Positions 9,020 through 17,862 of a stretch of DNA of 64,000 nt are shown piece by piece. Origin of the DNA: JANQHS01 sp965267505 (GTDB lineage: Bacteria > Bacteroidota > Bacteroidia > Cytophagales > CCMP332); contig OZ254081.1 of assembly GCA_965267505.1 (NCBI GenBank), positions 930,001 to 994,000 of the forward strand. The letters run 5' to 3'. The notes beneath the pieces are model-generated. The model had not been told where the DNA came from and ran no database searches. It worked only from the letters and a program-made list of their open reading frames with translations. The position numbers were made by a program, and so were the translations under genes. Position 1 is the first letter of the stretch. Each line of letters starts with the position of its first letter.

Positions 9020-10051
9020 CTAAAGGCCCTCAGCCTCATATTTCTCCCATTCCTCTAACAATGATGCCATATCCCCGGCTAGTTCGCTATCATAAAATAC
9101 TTCCTTCTCGTTTTCCGGGTGTTTAAATCCAAGAGTCTTGGCATGCAAAGCCTGACGTTGGAAACTCTTTAATAAAGCTTCAACAAAAACCTTGTATTTG
9201 GAAAATTTTGGACCCTTAAGGATCCTTTGTCCCCCGTATTCCGGATCTCCAAACAAGGGATGTCCGAGATGCTGAAGATGCACCCTGATCTGATGGGTCC
9301 TTCCGGTTTCCAACTTGCATTCTATCAGAGAAACCGGTCCAAAAGATGTTAAACGCTTATAGTGAGTAATGGCTTCCTTCCCCTTGCCTTCTTCCACCAC
9401 AGCCCTAAGTTTTCGATCCCTGGAACTTCTATCAATCGGGGCATTGATGATTCCCTCTTCCCCTGGGTCCCCCCAAACCAATGCCTGATAGGTTCTATCA
9501 ACGCTATGATCAAAGAATTGGGCTGCAAGCTGGGTATGTGCTTCCTCTGACTTCGCGATCACCAATAAACCAGAAGTATTCTTATCGATCCTGTGAACCA
9601 AACCAGGCCTGATATCGCCTTTTCCCTTTGAGGGCAAATGTTGAAAATGATACAACAGGCCATTTACCAGGGTTCCATCCCAATTGCCAATGGCCGGATG
9701 AACTACCATCCCGGCAGGCTTATTAACTACGATCAGACTTTCGTCTTCATGAACTATGTTCAATGGGATCTCCTGGGCAATTAACTCCCTGTCTTCATCC
9801 GGCTTAGGAAGAAAGACCACTACTTCATCCTTTGGTTTGATCTTGTAATTAGACTTGGTCTTCTCTTCGTTGACCTTGACCAAACCCGCTTTGATCGCAT
9901 TCTGTAATCTGTTCCGGCTCACATTTCCCAATCGGTCCAAAAGGAATTTGTCGATACGGATCAGCGATTGTTTTTCATCTGCCTGAACCCTATATCGCTC
10001 AAATAATTCCTCTTCTTCCTGATTGAGATTATTTTGGTCTTGTTCAAGCAT
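9020..10051 (-). CDS. rluD: 23S rRNA pseudouridine synthase RluD family
   Basis: 343 residues with an N-terminal S4 RNA-binding domain (IRIDKFLLDRLGNVSRNRLQ) and an RluA/RluD catalytic domain. The catalytic aspartate sits in RPGLVHRIDKNTSGLLVIAK, followed by the family motif ETGRTHQIRVHLQHLGHPLFGD. RluD isomerises uridines in helix 69 of 23S rRNA; paralogues RluA/C share the fold, so RluD is the best but not the only assignment. Its ATG overlaps the divergent gene's ATG (shared CATG), and its stop lies 1 nt from that of the convergent transglycosylase. Confidence 0.88.
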   Translation of the reverse strand: MLEQDQNNLNQEEEELFERYRVQADEKQSLIRIDKFLLDRLGNVSRNRLQNAIKAGLVKVNEEKTKSNYKIKPKDEVVVFLPKPDEDRELIAQEIPLNIVHEDESLIVVNKPAGMVVHPAIGNWDGTLVNGLLYHFQHLPSKGKGDIRPGLVHRIDKNTSGLLVIAKSEEAHTQLAAQFFDHSVDRTYQALVWGDPGEEGIINAPIDRSSRDRKLRAVVEEGKGKEAITHYKRLTSFGPVSLIECKLETGRTHQIRVHLQHLGHPLFGDPEYGGQRILKGPKFSKYKVFVEALLKSFQRQALHAKTLGFKHPENEKEVFYDSELAGDMASLLEEWEKYEAEGL

Positions 10052-10913
10052 GCTGGATCCAAAGAAGTTTTTCGGTGATCATCCTGTCCCCAGGATTGAT
10101 AAGATAAAGGTAAGGAGCCATCCTCAATCAATCCATGTACTCCGCCTTGACCAGATCCATCCCCAGCTTTCAGGAAATAAGTTCTTCAAACTCAAGTACC
10201 ATTTTCTTCACGCTCATTCAAACGAATTGAAACTCGTTGGGATCGGTGGACCCTATTCCAATCTGCTTCATTCCCTTGCCTATGGCGGCCAATTATTTAG
10301 CATTCCAACCAAGGCGATCTTAAAAGGCCCTGTGCCAAAAAGGCTCAGCACTACTCTACTGGATTGCTCAGATTGGGGCATGGAACTGGAATTCATCGAC
10401 CGGGACCAATACAAAGAAATTCAGGACCACCCGGAAAAATTTAAGAGTAAACCAAATGAAAGTTTCCTAGCTCTCGGAGGAAACGATGAGTTGGGTTTAA
10501 AGGGATTGGAGGAAATGTTCCATTCCCTGAAGGATGAATTTGATCTCTATGGGGTTTCAGTTGGCTCCGGAGGAACAATCAAAGCCTTGGATAAGATCAC
10601 ATCTTCGAAGAAAAGAATACTTGCCTTTCCGGCCATAAAAGGAATTAAAGCTGATTTCGTCCCTTCAAGATCAGAGATCATTGAAGGATATGATTTTGGC
10701 GGATTGGGAAAAACCTCTAAAGAATTGATCGGGTTCATTAAACAATTTCAATCTGATCATTCCATTTCCCTGGACCCAGTTTACACGGGTAAAATGTTCT
10801 TTGGGATTTTCGACCTACTCAATAATGGCTTCTTTGATAAGGATGCACGCATTCTATGCATCCATACAGGTGGTTTACAAGGAAGAAGGGGTGTTAGCGA
10901 TCTTGGGAGCTAA
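10050..10913 (+). CDS. PLP-dependent D-cysteine desulfhydrase / ACC deaminase-like
   Basis: 287 residues of the tryptophan synthase beta-like PLP family. The probable Schiff-base lysine lies in LSGNKFFKLKYH, the following VGIGGPYSNLLHSLA matches the substrate/phosphate loop, and SVGSGGTIKAL is the PLP phosphate-binding glycine loop. Family members open 1-aminocyclopropane-1-carboxylate or desulfhydrate D-cysteine; most bacterial relatives outside plant-associated species are desulfhydrases. The ATG at 10050 shares CATG with rluD. The last 20 nt overlap the end of recX on the other strand. Confidence 0.8.
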   Translation: MLDPKKFFGDHPVPRIDKIKVRSHPQSIHVLRLDQIHPQLSGNKFFKLKYHFLHAHSNELKLVGIGGPYSNLLHSLAYGGQLFSIPTKAILKGPVPKRLSTTLLDCSDWGMELEFIDRDQYKEIQDHPEKFKSKPNESFLALGGNDELGLKGLEEMFHSLKDEFDLYGVSVGSGGTIKALDKITSSKKRILAFPAIKGIKADFVPSRSEIIEGYDFGGLGKTSKELIGFIKQFQSDHSISLDPVYTGKMFFGIFDLLNNGFFDKDARILCIHTGGLQGRRGVSDLGS

Positions 10914-11364
10914 GCTTTGAAAGGATCCTGTAGGCCAGGTCATATTCATAACCCTTGGAGATCATAAATCTCAATAACCTGGCTCTTTGGTTTGCCTCTC
11001 TTAGGTCCAAGGATTCGGCTTTCATTTCGGCAACATTGAAGGCTTTTTCCTCGTATTCCTCCTCCTCGATCTTGGTCAATGCCTCAAATCCGATCTTTGG
11101 ATCAACTCCCTTTTGCCTTAATGCCCGTGTGATCTTCATTTTACCCCATGAACGTGAATTGAATTTGCCCCTGGAAAAGACCTCTGCAAATCTGTTTTCA
11201 TCCAGATAACTTTCTTTTTGAAGCCTTTCGATCAGAAATATCCTCTCCTCTTCTTCCAAACCATATGCTTTTAGCTTCTCCTCTACCTCGTGAGTGCTTC
11301 GCTCGCGATAGGTACAAAAAGCACAAATTTTTTTCCAGTATTTTTCCGTTGTTTTTTTGTCCAC
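10894..11364 (-). CDS. recX: Regulatory protein RecX
   Basis: 156 residues from GTG 11364 (or 175 from ATG 11421). RecX binds RecA filaments and limits their extension, restraining recombination. The three-helix repeats are visible: RERSTHEVEEKLKAYG, YLDENRFAEVFSRGKFNSRS and WGKMKITRALRQKGVDPK. The GTG is preferred because it gives the usual ~155-residue length and avoids an overlap of more than 60 nt with the divergent MurF-Alr start. recA is not in the window. Confidence 0.85.
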   Translation of the reverse strand: MDKKTTEKYWKKICAFCTYRERSTHEVEEKLKAYGLEEEERIFLIERLQKESYLDENRFAEVFSRGKFNSRSWGKMKITRALRQKGVDPKIGFEALTKIEEEEYEEKAFNVAEMKAESLDLREANQRARLLRFMISKGYEYDLAYRILSKLSSQDR

Positions 11365-13831
11365 GCCCTTAGTTGAAGCCTTGCTAAAGAAATTAAAAAC
11401 ATCAGATATTGCCAAGATCATTTCATCGGGGAATACCTTAATTCCTTCAGATGAATTGATCCAAAGAGTGCAATTCGATTCTAGAAGGATATTTCAGCCA
11501 GAAGGGAGTCTATTCTTTGCATTTGAAGCAGTTCATGATGGGCATCAATTCATTCCCGAAGCCTATGAAAAAGGAGTCAGATCTTTTGTGGTTTCTAAGG
11601 ACCCCCAGATCTTTTCAAGCGATCTTCCTGAAGCTAATTTTTTGCAGGTAAAGGACCCTCAAAAAGCTTTGCAGGACTTAGCTAAAAATGTAAGGGATTC
11701 TCTGACAGGTTCTCAAATGATCGGTATCACAGGAAGCAATGGAAAAACCATCGTAAAAGAGTGGTTATGGACTCTGATATCCTCCCAAAAGAACGTATAC
11801 AAAAATCCAAAAAGTTATAATTCCCAGATCGGTCTTCCTCTATCACTCTTGATGATGCAATCTGAACCTGAGATCGCCATCCTTGAAGCAGGAATATCCC
11901 AAAGAGGTGAAATGGAGAATCTAGAGGATATACTTCATCCGGAAGTGGGCATTTTCACCAATCTTGGGACTGCCCACCAGGAAGGTTTTGATTCTCCTGA
12001 TCAAAAGCTCAAGGAAAAGCTAAAACTCTTCAAAAATTCAAAACTGCTAATAGCCCGAGGGGACCAGGACTATTCGGCTAAGATTGAATCTGCTATTGGA
12101 AAGGAAAGGCTAAAAACCTGGGGACCGGGTGAAGGATTTTCCTATCGGGTTGAACAAAAGTTGATTTCCCAGGAAAAATCAGAGATCAAGATCAACGGCG
12201 AAGCATTTGAATTTCATAAAACCGATGCTGCCAGTCTGGAAAACATTTGCCATTGCCTGGTCACCGCCTTAGAATTAGGTTTTTCTCCTGATCAGCTGAG
12301 AGGATCTCTTTCGGAGATCACCGGATTGGAAATGCGAATGGACCTTAAGAAGGGGAATAATGGCTCCTGGATCATCAACGATAGCTATAGCCTTGACGCC
12401 AACGGACTAAACCTGGGTCTTGAATTCCTTCTGGCTTCAAAGCACACCCATAAAAAAAGTTTGATCCTATCCGATTTACCTGGTGAAGCCAAGGCTGATG
12501 ATTATAAGGAGCTTGCAAAAACGCTATCTCAGTTAAAGTTATTTCGATTCGTTGGTATTGGAAAAGAACTGCTGGAACACGGTTCTGAATTCACAGCCGA
12601 AAATTTAGAATTCTATTCCGACATCCGAGATCTACTGGCTAATTGGGAACCTGAAGGATTTGTACAAGAAACTATTCTGATCAGTGGATCTCGAAAGCAG
12701 AGATTGGAGCAATTGGTGCCATTTCTTGAGGAAAGAGTCCATGGAACCAAAATAGAGATCGATCTGGAGGCCATCCGTCATAACCTGAAAGTTTATCACG
12801 ACCTGTCCAAAGAGGTGAAAATGATGGTCATGGTCAAAGGTTCAGGCTATGGAGCTGGGATGGTTGAACTTGCTAAGGTTCTTCAGGAGAACCGGGTTGA
12901 TTACTTGGGTGTTGCCTATATCGATGAGGGAGTAGGTTTAAGGAAAGCAGGGATTGATCTGCCGATCATGGTTCTTAATCCAAGTATCGAAGGCTATGAA
13001 TTGCTTTTTGACCATGACCTGGAACCTGAGGTTTTTGATTTAAGAGGGCTTTCAGAATACAACAGAATTAAAAAAGAAAAGAATAAAGAACCTGGTCTTC
13101 ATATAAATCTGGACACAGGAATGCACCGGCTTGGTTTTTCAGAATCCGAATTGGATGATCTGATAAAGCAATTAAAGGAAGAACCAGTGAAGATCAAATC
13201 GGTTTTCTCACATCTATCCAGTGCCGACGAAAGTGAAGCTCAGGATTTCACCAGGGCCCAGATCCAGCTATTTGAAAGTATGTCAAGTAGACTTAAAGAA
13301 GTAAGCAATTCCGAATTCTTCCGACATATCTCAAATTCTGCCGGTATCGTTAGCCAGCCGGAAGCTCATTATGAAATGGTTAGACTTGGAATAGGACTTT
13401 ATGGGGTTGACCCTACAGAAAAGATCCAAAACAGACTTGCTAGCACCGTAAAATTGATGACTGAAATATCCCAGGTAAAAAATCTGAAAAAAGGCGATCC
13501 CGTAGGCTACAGCCGCAAGGGTATCATGGAAAAGGATGGAAATATTGCCACTCTTCCCATAGGTTATGCAGACGGTTTCTTGAGATCGCTTGGGAATGGG
13601 AAAAGTGAAGTATTCATCCAAGGTAAGCCTTATCCTTTGATCGGAAATGTATGCATGGATATGATCATGGTAGATCTGGGTAAAGATGAATATGCTGCCG
13701 GAACCCCAGTTGAGATCTTTGGCACAGAAATTTCTTTGCAGGAGTTTGCAATGCGACAGGGAAGCATAGCTTATGAAGTATTGACTCAGATTGGTCCAAG
13801 AGTAAAAAGGATTTACATTTCAAGTCATTAA
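11357..13831 (+). CDS. Bifunctional MurF ligase / alanine racemase
   Basis: Up to 824 residues fusing two peptidoglycan enzymes. The first ~460 residues are MurF, which joins D-Ala-D-Ala to UDP-MurNAc-tripeptide (P-loop GITGSNGKTIVKEW near residue 125). From about residue 464 an alanine racemase follows, making D-Ala: PLP lysine in MVKGSGYGAG near 494, then RLGIGLYGVDP, LPIGYADGF and CMDMIMVD. The fusion couples D-Ala production to its use and is known in Bacteroidota. The start is TTG at 11357 or, matching the family N-terminus better, TTG at 11381. Confidence 0.93.
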   Translation: MSTPLVEALLKKLKTSDIAKIISSGNTLIPSDELIQRVQFDSRRIFQPEGSLFFAFEAVHDGHQFIPEAYEKGVRSFVVSKDPQIFSSDLPEANFLQVKDPQKALQDLAKNVRDSLTGSQMIGITGSNGKTIVKEWLWTLISSQKNVYKNPKSYNSQIGLPLSLLMMQSEPEIAILEAGISQRGEMENLEDILHPEVGIFTNLGTAHQEGFDSPDQKLKEKLKLFKNSKLLIARGDQDYSAKIESAIGKERLKTWGPGEGFSYRVEQKLISQEKSEIKINGEAFEFHKTDAASLENICHCLVTALELGFSPDQLRGSLSEITGLEMRMDLKKGNNGSWIINDSYSLDANGLNLGLEFLLASKHTHKKSLILSDLPGEAKADDYKELAKTLSQLKLFRFVGIGKELLEHGSEFTAENLEFYSDIRDLLANWEPEGFVQETILISGSRKQRLEQLVPFLEERVHGTKIEIDLEAIRHNLKVYHDLSKEVKMMVMVKGSGYGAGMVELAKVLQENRVDYLGVAYIDEGVGLRKAGIDLPIMVLNPSIEGYELLFDHDLEPEVFDLRGLSEYNRIKKEKNKEPGLHINLDTGMHRLGFSESELDDLIKQLKEEPVKIKSVFSHLSSADESEAQDFTRAQIQLFESMSSRLKEVSNSEFFRHISNSAGIVSQPEAHYEMVRLGIGLYGVDPTEKIQNRLASTVKLMTEISQVKNLKKGDPVGYSRKGIMEKDGNIATLPIGYADGFLRSLGNGKSEVFIQGKPYPLIGNVCMDMIMVDLGKDEYAAGTPVEIFGTEISLQEFAMRQGSIAYEVLTQIGPRVKRIYISSH

Positions 13832-13870
13832 TGGAGCAAAGCGATTGATTATTTTTACAAAAAACCCATC

Positions 13871-14572
13871 ATGAAAAGCGTCACAATCCTCTTCTTGTTA
13901 GTTTTTACCATTCCGGCTTTTTCTCAAACTGTTGTTGTTAATGAAGAAACAGACCGGGTAGAGGGACAGGAAGTCCCCGGAGTTTCCACGACTCTTGATA
14001 TCACCGATTCAAGAGAGGTTCAAAAAGCCTGGACCTCACAATTGAAATCATACGGGAGAACCACAGAGAGAGAAGGTTTTCTTATGGTCCCCGAGGCTTA
14101 TATCCCGGGCATATCGGTAAATAATTCAGCTAGGGTATTTTCCAGGATCACCCTTACAAATGAAGGAACAAAGATCTGGTGGGGAATAGAATTCGCCGAC
14201 AAATTTATCAGCAAGGATGAATATCCTTCCAAGATGGAAAAATCGAAGAAGATACTGCATCAGTTTGGGGTAGACATGTACATCGCAAGGGTTAGCAAAG
14301 AGATTAGCGATGCCGAACGCGTAATCGAGATGGAGGTTAAGAATTACGAATCCTTGGTGCGTTCAGGCGAAAATTTTTCAGAGGAATTTGAGAAGAACCA
14401 CCTTCAAAGGGTGAAACTTAAAGATCGCCTGGCTCAGAACCGGGTTGATTCGGTGAACATCACCAATTTGATCAATCAGAACAAGATCGATCAAACCGAA
14501 TCCATGAAGGAAATCGAAACTCTCAAAGCCGCAAGAGAGCAGATCAGAAAGAAACTGGAAGGCATCAAATAA
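13871..14572 (+). CDS. Exported protein of unknown function
   Basis: 233 residues; family not recognised. A clear signal peptide (VTILFLLVFTIPAFSQ) is followed by a mixed region rich in beta-prone segments (SRITLTNEGTKIWWGIEF) and, from about residue 135, a charged, probably coiled-coil half (SKEISDAERVIEMEVKN, IETLKAAREQIRKKLEG). There are no cysteines after the signal and no lipobox, so it is likely periplasmic. It ends in TAATG, sharing one base with the threonine aldolase start, so the two are cotranslated neighbours. No function is proposed. Confidence 0.75.
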   Translation: MKSVTILFLLVFTIPAFSQTVVVNEETDRVEGQEVPGVSTTLDITDSREVQKAWTSQLKSYGRTTEREGFLMVPEAYIPGISVNNSARVFSRITLTNEGTKIWWGIEFADKFISKDEYPSKMEKSKKILHQFGVDMYIARVSKEISDAERVIEMEVKNYESLVRSGENFSEEFEKNHLQRVKLKDRLAQNRVDSVNITNLINQNKIDQTESMKEIETLKAAREQIRKKLEGIK

Positions 14573-15588
14573 TGCTAGTCGATCTTCGCAGTGATACCCT
14601 CACCCTTCCGACCAAGGGCATGCTTGAGGCTATGTGGTCTGCCAAGGTCGGCGATGATGTCTGGGAGGAGGATCCCACAGTAAAGGAACTGGAGAAGGCT
14701 TTTGCCGATGAATTTGGAATGGCTGAAGGCCTTTATTGTCCTTCGGGGACCATGGCCAATCAGATCGCCATTCGTTTGCATACCGAACCCCAGGATGAGG
14801 TCATATGCGATTCCTTTTCACACATTTATAATTATGAAGCTGCGGCTCCTGCCAGCAATTCATTGGTATCATTAAAACTTCTTCAAACCGAAAGGGGTGT
14901 AATGCAATGGGAGGAGATCAAAGAAAAGATCAACCCCAGGGATGTTCATTTACCTCCCAGCAAGCTCGTCGTACTTGAGAATACCTGCAATAAAGGAGGT
15001 GGTTATTCATATGAACTAAATGGGATCAACGAAATTTCAGAAGGCTGCAATAAGAATGGAATAAAGCTTCATATGGATGGAGCAAGGGTATTTAATGCAA
15101 TAGTTTCAAAAGGCTATTCGCCTAAAGAGATCGGGGCTCAGTTGGACTCCATTTCCATTTGCCTTTCCAAAGGCCTTGGGTGCCCTGTTGGAACAGTTTT
15201 ATTGCTGAAGGATCCTGAGCTTCTTTTTAAAGCCAAGAGGGTCAGGAAAGGCCTGGGTGGAGGAATGAGACAAGCAGGTTATTTGGCTGCAGCTGGATTA
15301 TTCGCTCTAAAAAACAACATCGAAAGACTGGCGGAAGATCATTCCCACGCAAAAGCTCTATCCGATTCGTTAAAGGAGACTGATTGGGTCAGTGAGGTTA
15401 AGGAACCTGAAACAAATATTGTCCTTTTCAAGATCGCTGGTGATGCGGATCAGATCCTTGAGCAGCTTAAACAAAAAGGTGTTTTATGCGCCGGAATGGG
15501 AGAAGGCTGGATCAGGTTTGTTACACATCTTGGGATCAATTCAGCACAAATTGATCATGCCTTAATGGCCTTCAAAGAGATCAATTGA
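14572..15588 (+). CDS. Low-specificity threonine aldolase family protein
   Basis: 338 residues of the fold-type I PLP aldolases. It should split L-threonine or L-allo-threonine to glycine and acetaldehyde. Recognisable features: LRSDTLTLPTKGMLEAM at the N-terminus, FGMAEGLYCPSGTMANQIA, the cofactor aspartate in KLHMDGARVFNA, and the PLP lysine in SICLSKGLGCPVG. Length is typical. Substrate stereochemistry cannot be read off, and some relatives act on other beta-hydroxy amino acids. Confidence 0.88.
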   Translation: MLVDLRSDTLTLPTKGMLEAMWSAKVGDDVWEEDPTVKELEKAFADEFGMAEGLYCPSGTMANQIAIRLHTEPQDEVICDSFSHIYNYEAAAPASNSLVSLKLLQTERGVMQWEEIKEKINPRDVHLPPSKLVVLENTCNKGGGYSYELNGINEISEGCNKNGIKLHMDGARVFNAIVSKGYSPKEIGAQLDSISICLSKGLGCPVGTVLLLKDPELLFKAKRVRKGLGGGMRQAGYLAAAGLFALKNNIERLAEDHSHAKALSDSLKETDWVSEVKEPETNIVLFKIAGDADQILEQLKQKGVLCAGMGEGWIRFVTHLGINSAQIDHALMAFKEIN

Positions 15589-16973
15589 AAATATCCATTG
15601 AAAAACTCGCTCTATCTGTCCTGATCCTTATATCAGGCCTTTTGTTATTTCTTGAGATCAAGGATGGACATTCCTGGGATAGCGATTTTGCCATGTACGT
15701 TGGACAGGCAAAAGGCTTAATTGATGGAGGATTAAAGGATCTATACTTTGATAATCTTTTTACCAGGACCCATTCTGTTCATCCTTTTGGGCCTCTTTTT
15801 TATCCCTTTGGTCAGCCTCTATTATTAGCCCCTATATATGGTTTGTTTGGGCTCAACTTCCTTGCATTCAAATATTACCTTGCCCTTTTTGCAATTGGCA
15901 CAATTCCATTTCTATACAGGATCATTTCTCCGCTTTTTAAAAACCAGGGCTATACCTATGCCTTGATCGCCTGCTTTTTTTTCAATCCTGATTTCATAAA
16001 AGGATCCGATCTGGTCCTATCAGATTACCCCTACCTGTTTTTTAGCTTTTGGGCTTTAAGCAGGTTCAATTCCCAAAGTAGTTCAAAAGATGGGATCATT
16101 CTGGGAGTACTTATCTTCTTTTCCTATCTCATCAGAGATGTGGGATTATTGCTAATTCCCAGTTTGATGATATTCCAATTGGCTCATTCAGATCCTTCAA
16201 GCAGGTTCAAGCTTGATCTGAGGAAGATACTACCCTATGCTACTTTTATTACTGCATTTCTAGTCCACCTCTTGGTTCAGATCAGGTTTCCATCAAAGCA
16301 TTTTGAAAGGATCTGGGAAGGCCAGGGCTTGGAAAGTATCCTTGGGAATATTCTTTTTTATGAAGACATGGTGAGCAGTTATTTACTCACCTGGGATACC
16401 CCTGCATTTTCCGCTTTTCTTCCCCTTTTTCTGTTGTTATTGCTAGGAGCCTGGAGCATCAAAAAACGATCTGCACATTTATTTATCTATTGTATCCTCA
16501 TCACAGGGGTCATAATAATTTGGCCTCATAAACAAGGAGAAAGATTCTGGTACCCGACGCTTCCCATATTTCTTTTGTTCATCTTCAAGGGAATTGAAGT
16601 CCTATCAGAGAAAAAAGAGGGGATAAAATGGGTTGGGGTAAGCTTTGTAGGTATTTGGGCTTTAATTGTCCTGGCAAAGGGGACGATCGATCTAAATCAA
16701 AGGTGGAATAAGGATTCCAACTTGGCTATGGATTCAGAAATGAATTCTCATTATGAATTCATAAAAGAAAATATCCCTATTGAAGAACCTGTGGTTTTCT
16801 TTAAACCAAGGGTTCTTAGGCTATTTACAGAGAGGAAAAGCCATTTTTTAAGACCCGAAGAATTCTATGATCATCCAAGCAAATTTTATTTGATCTCGCA
16901 ACAGAAGGAATTGCAAAATGCCAGGGTAATCTATAGTGGGGAAAAATATAATCTTTGGGAAAAGATCGAATAA
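15585..16973 (+). CDS. Polytopic membrane protein, GT-C (ArnT/PMT)-like glycosyltransferase
   Basis: 462 residues with roughly ten membrane segments. After the first helix, a loop SWDSDFAMYVGQAKGLIDG carries acidic residues placed like the D-D/E catalytic motif of polyprenyl-phosphate-sugar transferases. Another loop, GSDLVLSDYPYLFFSFWAL, is also typical, and a soluble C-terminal part follows. It probably transfers a sugar from a lipid carrier on the outer face of the inner membrane; donor and acceptor are unknown. TTG start overlapping the aldolase stop by 4 nt. The GDSL gene starts 1 nt after it. Confidence 0.72.
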   Translation: MKISIEKLALSVLILISGLLLFLEIKDGHSWDSDFAMYVGQAKGLIDGGLKDLYFDNLFTRTHSVHPFGPLFYPFGQPLLLAPIYGLFGLNFLAFKYYLALFAIGTIPFLYRIISPLFKNQGYTYALIACFFFNPDFIKGSDLVLSDYPYLFFSFWALSRFNSQSSSKDGIILGVLIFFSYLIRDVGLLLIPSLMIFQLAHSDPSSRFKLDLRKILPYATFITAFLVHLLVQIRFPSKHFERIWEGQGLESILGNILFYEDMVSSYLLTWDTPAFSAFLPLFLLLLLGAWSIKKRSAHLFIYCILITGVIIIWPHKQGERFWYPTLPIFLLFIFKGIEVLSEKKEGIKWVGVSFVGIWALIVLAKGTIDLNQRWNKDSNLAMDSEMNSHYEFIKENIPIEEPVVFFKPRVLRLFTERKSHFLRPEEFYDHPSKFYLISQQKELQNARVIYSGEKYNLWEKIE

Positions 16974-16974
16974 G

Positions 16975-17580
16975 ATGGAAAAGATCAATTACATAGCTCT
17001 TGGAGATTCCTACACCATAGGGGAAGGTGCAAAACCTGAGGAAGCCTGGCCTAATCTTTTGGTAAAGAATCTAAATTCAGAGGGATGGAATATTGAGTTA
17101 TTGGCCAATCCATCAGTAACCGGTTGGACCACAAAAGATCTAATTGAAAAAGAGCTACCGGTATTGGATCATCATGATTACAACTTTGTAAGTCTTTTGA
17201 TTGGGGTCAATGATTGGGTACAGGAAGTCTCTGCTGAGGATTATTCAACTAATCTGGACCAGATTCTAGAGAGAATTCAAAAAGGCCTTGAAAAAAAGGA
17301 AAATATTCTGATGGTAACCATTCCAGACTTTGGAGTTACCCCAGAAGGTCCGAAGTATTCAAAAGGAAGGGATATTAGCCTGGGAATTGCAGAATTCAAT
17401 GACATTTTTACTTCCAAGGCAAAGAATCTGAATCTACCCATTGTTGATATCTACCCTACAACACAAAAAATGAAGGATAGACCGGAGCTGATTGCAAAGG
17501 ATGGTCTACATCCCTCAGCAAAAGAGTATGCTAATTGGGAGCCGCTGATCCGAGGAAAATTTATTCAAATATTTGGCTAG
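16975..17580 (+). CDS. SGNH/GDSL hydrolase
   Basis: 201 residues with the four SGNH blocks: block I IALGDSYTIGEG (nucleophile Ser), glycine of block II in VTGWTTKDL, block III LLIGVNDW and block V DGLHPSAKEY with the catalytic Asp and His. Such enzymes are esterases or lipases acting on acyl groups, often on glycans or lipids. No signal peptide, so cytoplasmic unless exported otherwise. Directly downstream of the GT-C-like gene, a possible hint of glycan acyl editing (inference only). ATG 16975 chosen, since a longer reading would start inside the upstream gene. Confidence 0.87.
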   Translation: MEKINYIALGDSYTIGEGAKPEEAWPNLLVKNLNSEGWNIELLANPSVTGWTTKDLIEKELPVLDHHDYNFVSLLIGVNDWVQEVSAEDYSTNLDQILERIQKGLEKKENILMVTIPDFGVTPEGPKYSKGRDISLGIAEFNDIFTSKAKNLNLPIVDIYPTTQKMKDRPELIAKDGLHPSAKEYANWEPLIRGKFIQIFG

Positions 17581-17862
17581 TGTTCATATTTGAACAAGAA
17601 TGCCTTGTTACTGAACACTTAGGCCCAAAAACCCTTCGATAAAGATTTTTTTAGTTCTCAATAAAGGGGAATTGAATTTTTGGCACGGCAATTGTTAAAT
17701 CAATGTCGGAGGTCAAATTATTCTTTTAACCGTTTCGGTTACAAAAGCTTCAATTTGACAAACAAAATATCGCGGGAAACCGTTAAAGAGCATAGTAGTA
17801 GTTTTCTCAACATATACATCAATTTTAGTTAAAAGCTGGACCTTTTAGGTCTGGCTTTTCTT
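17581..17862. other. Gene-free spacer with several inverted repeats
   Basis: 282 bp without a convincing ORF between the GDSL gene and uvrA, both of which point into it. It holds a palindrome TGTTCA-tatt-TGAACA (17581-17596) and a related TGTTACTGAACA (17606-17617). It also holds a hairpin TAACCG-ttt-CGGTTA (17727-17741), and a 12-bp inverted repeat with one mismatch (17725-17736 versus 17776-17787). The terminator at 17832-17858 is its last element. No TAnnTTTG promoter was found on either strand, so an RNA gene is possible but unsupported. Confidence 0.5.
17832..17858. terminator. Bidirectional terminator between GDSL gene and uvrA
   Basis: An 11-bp stem, AAAGCTGGACC pairing with GGTCTGGCTTT through two G-U pairs, with a 5-nt loop. 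It is followed by TCTTTTAT on the plus strand and by a T-containing tract on the minus strand. It sits between convergent genes. Confidence 0.7.
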
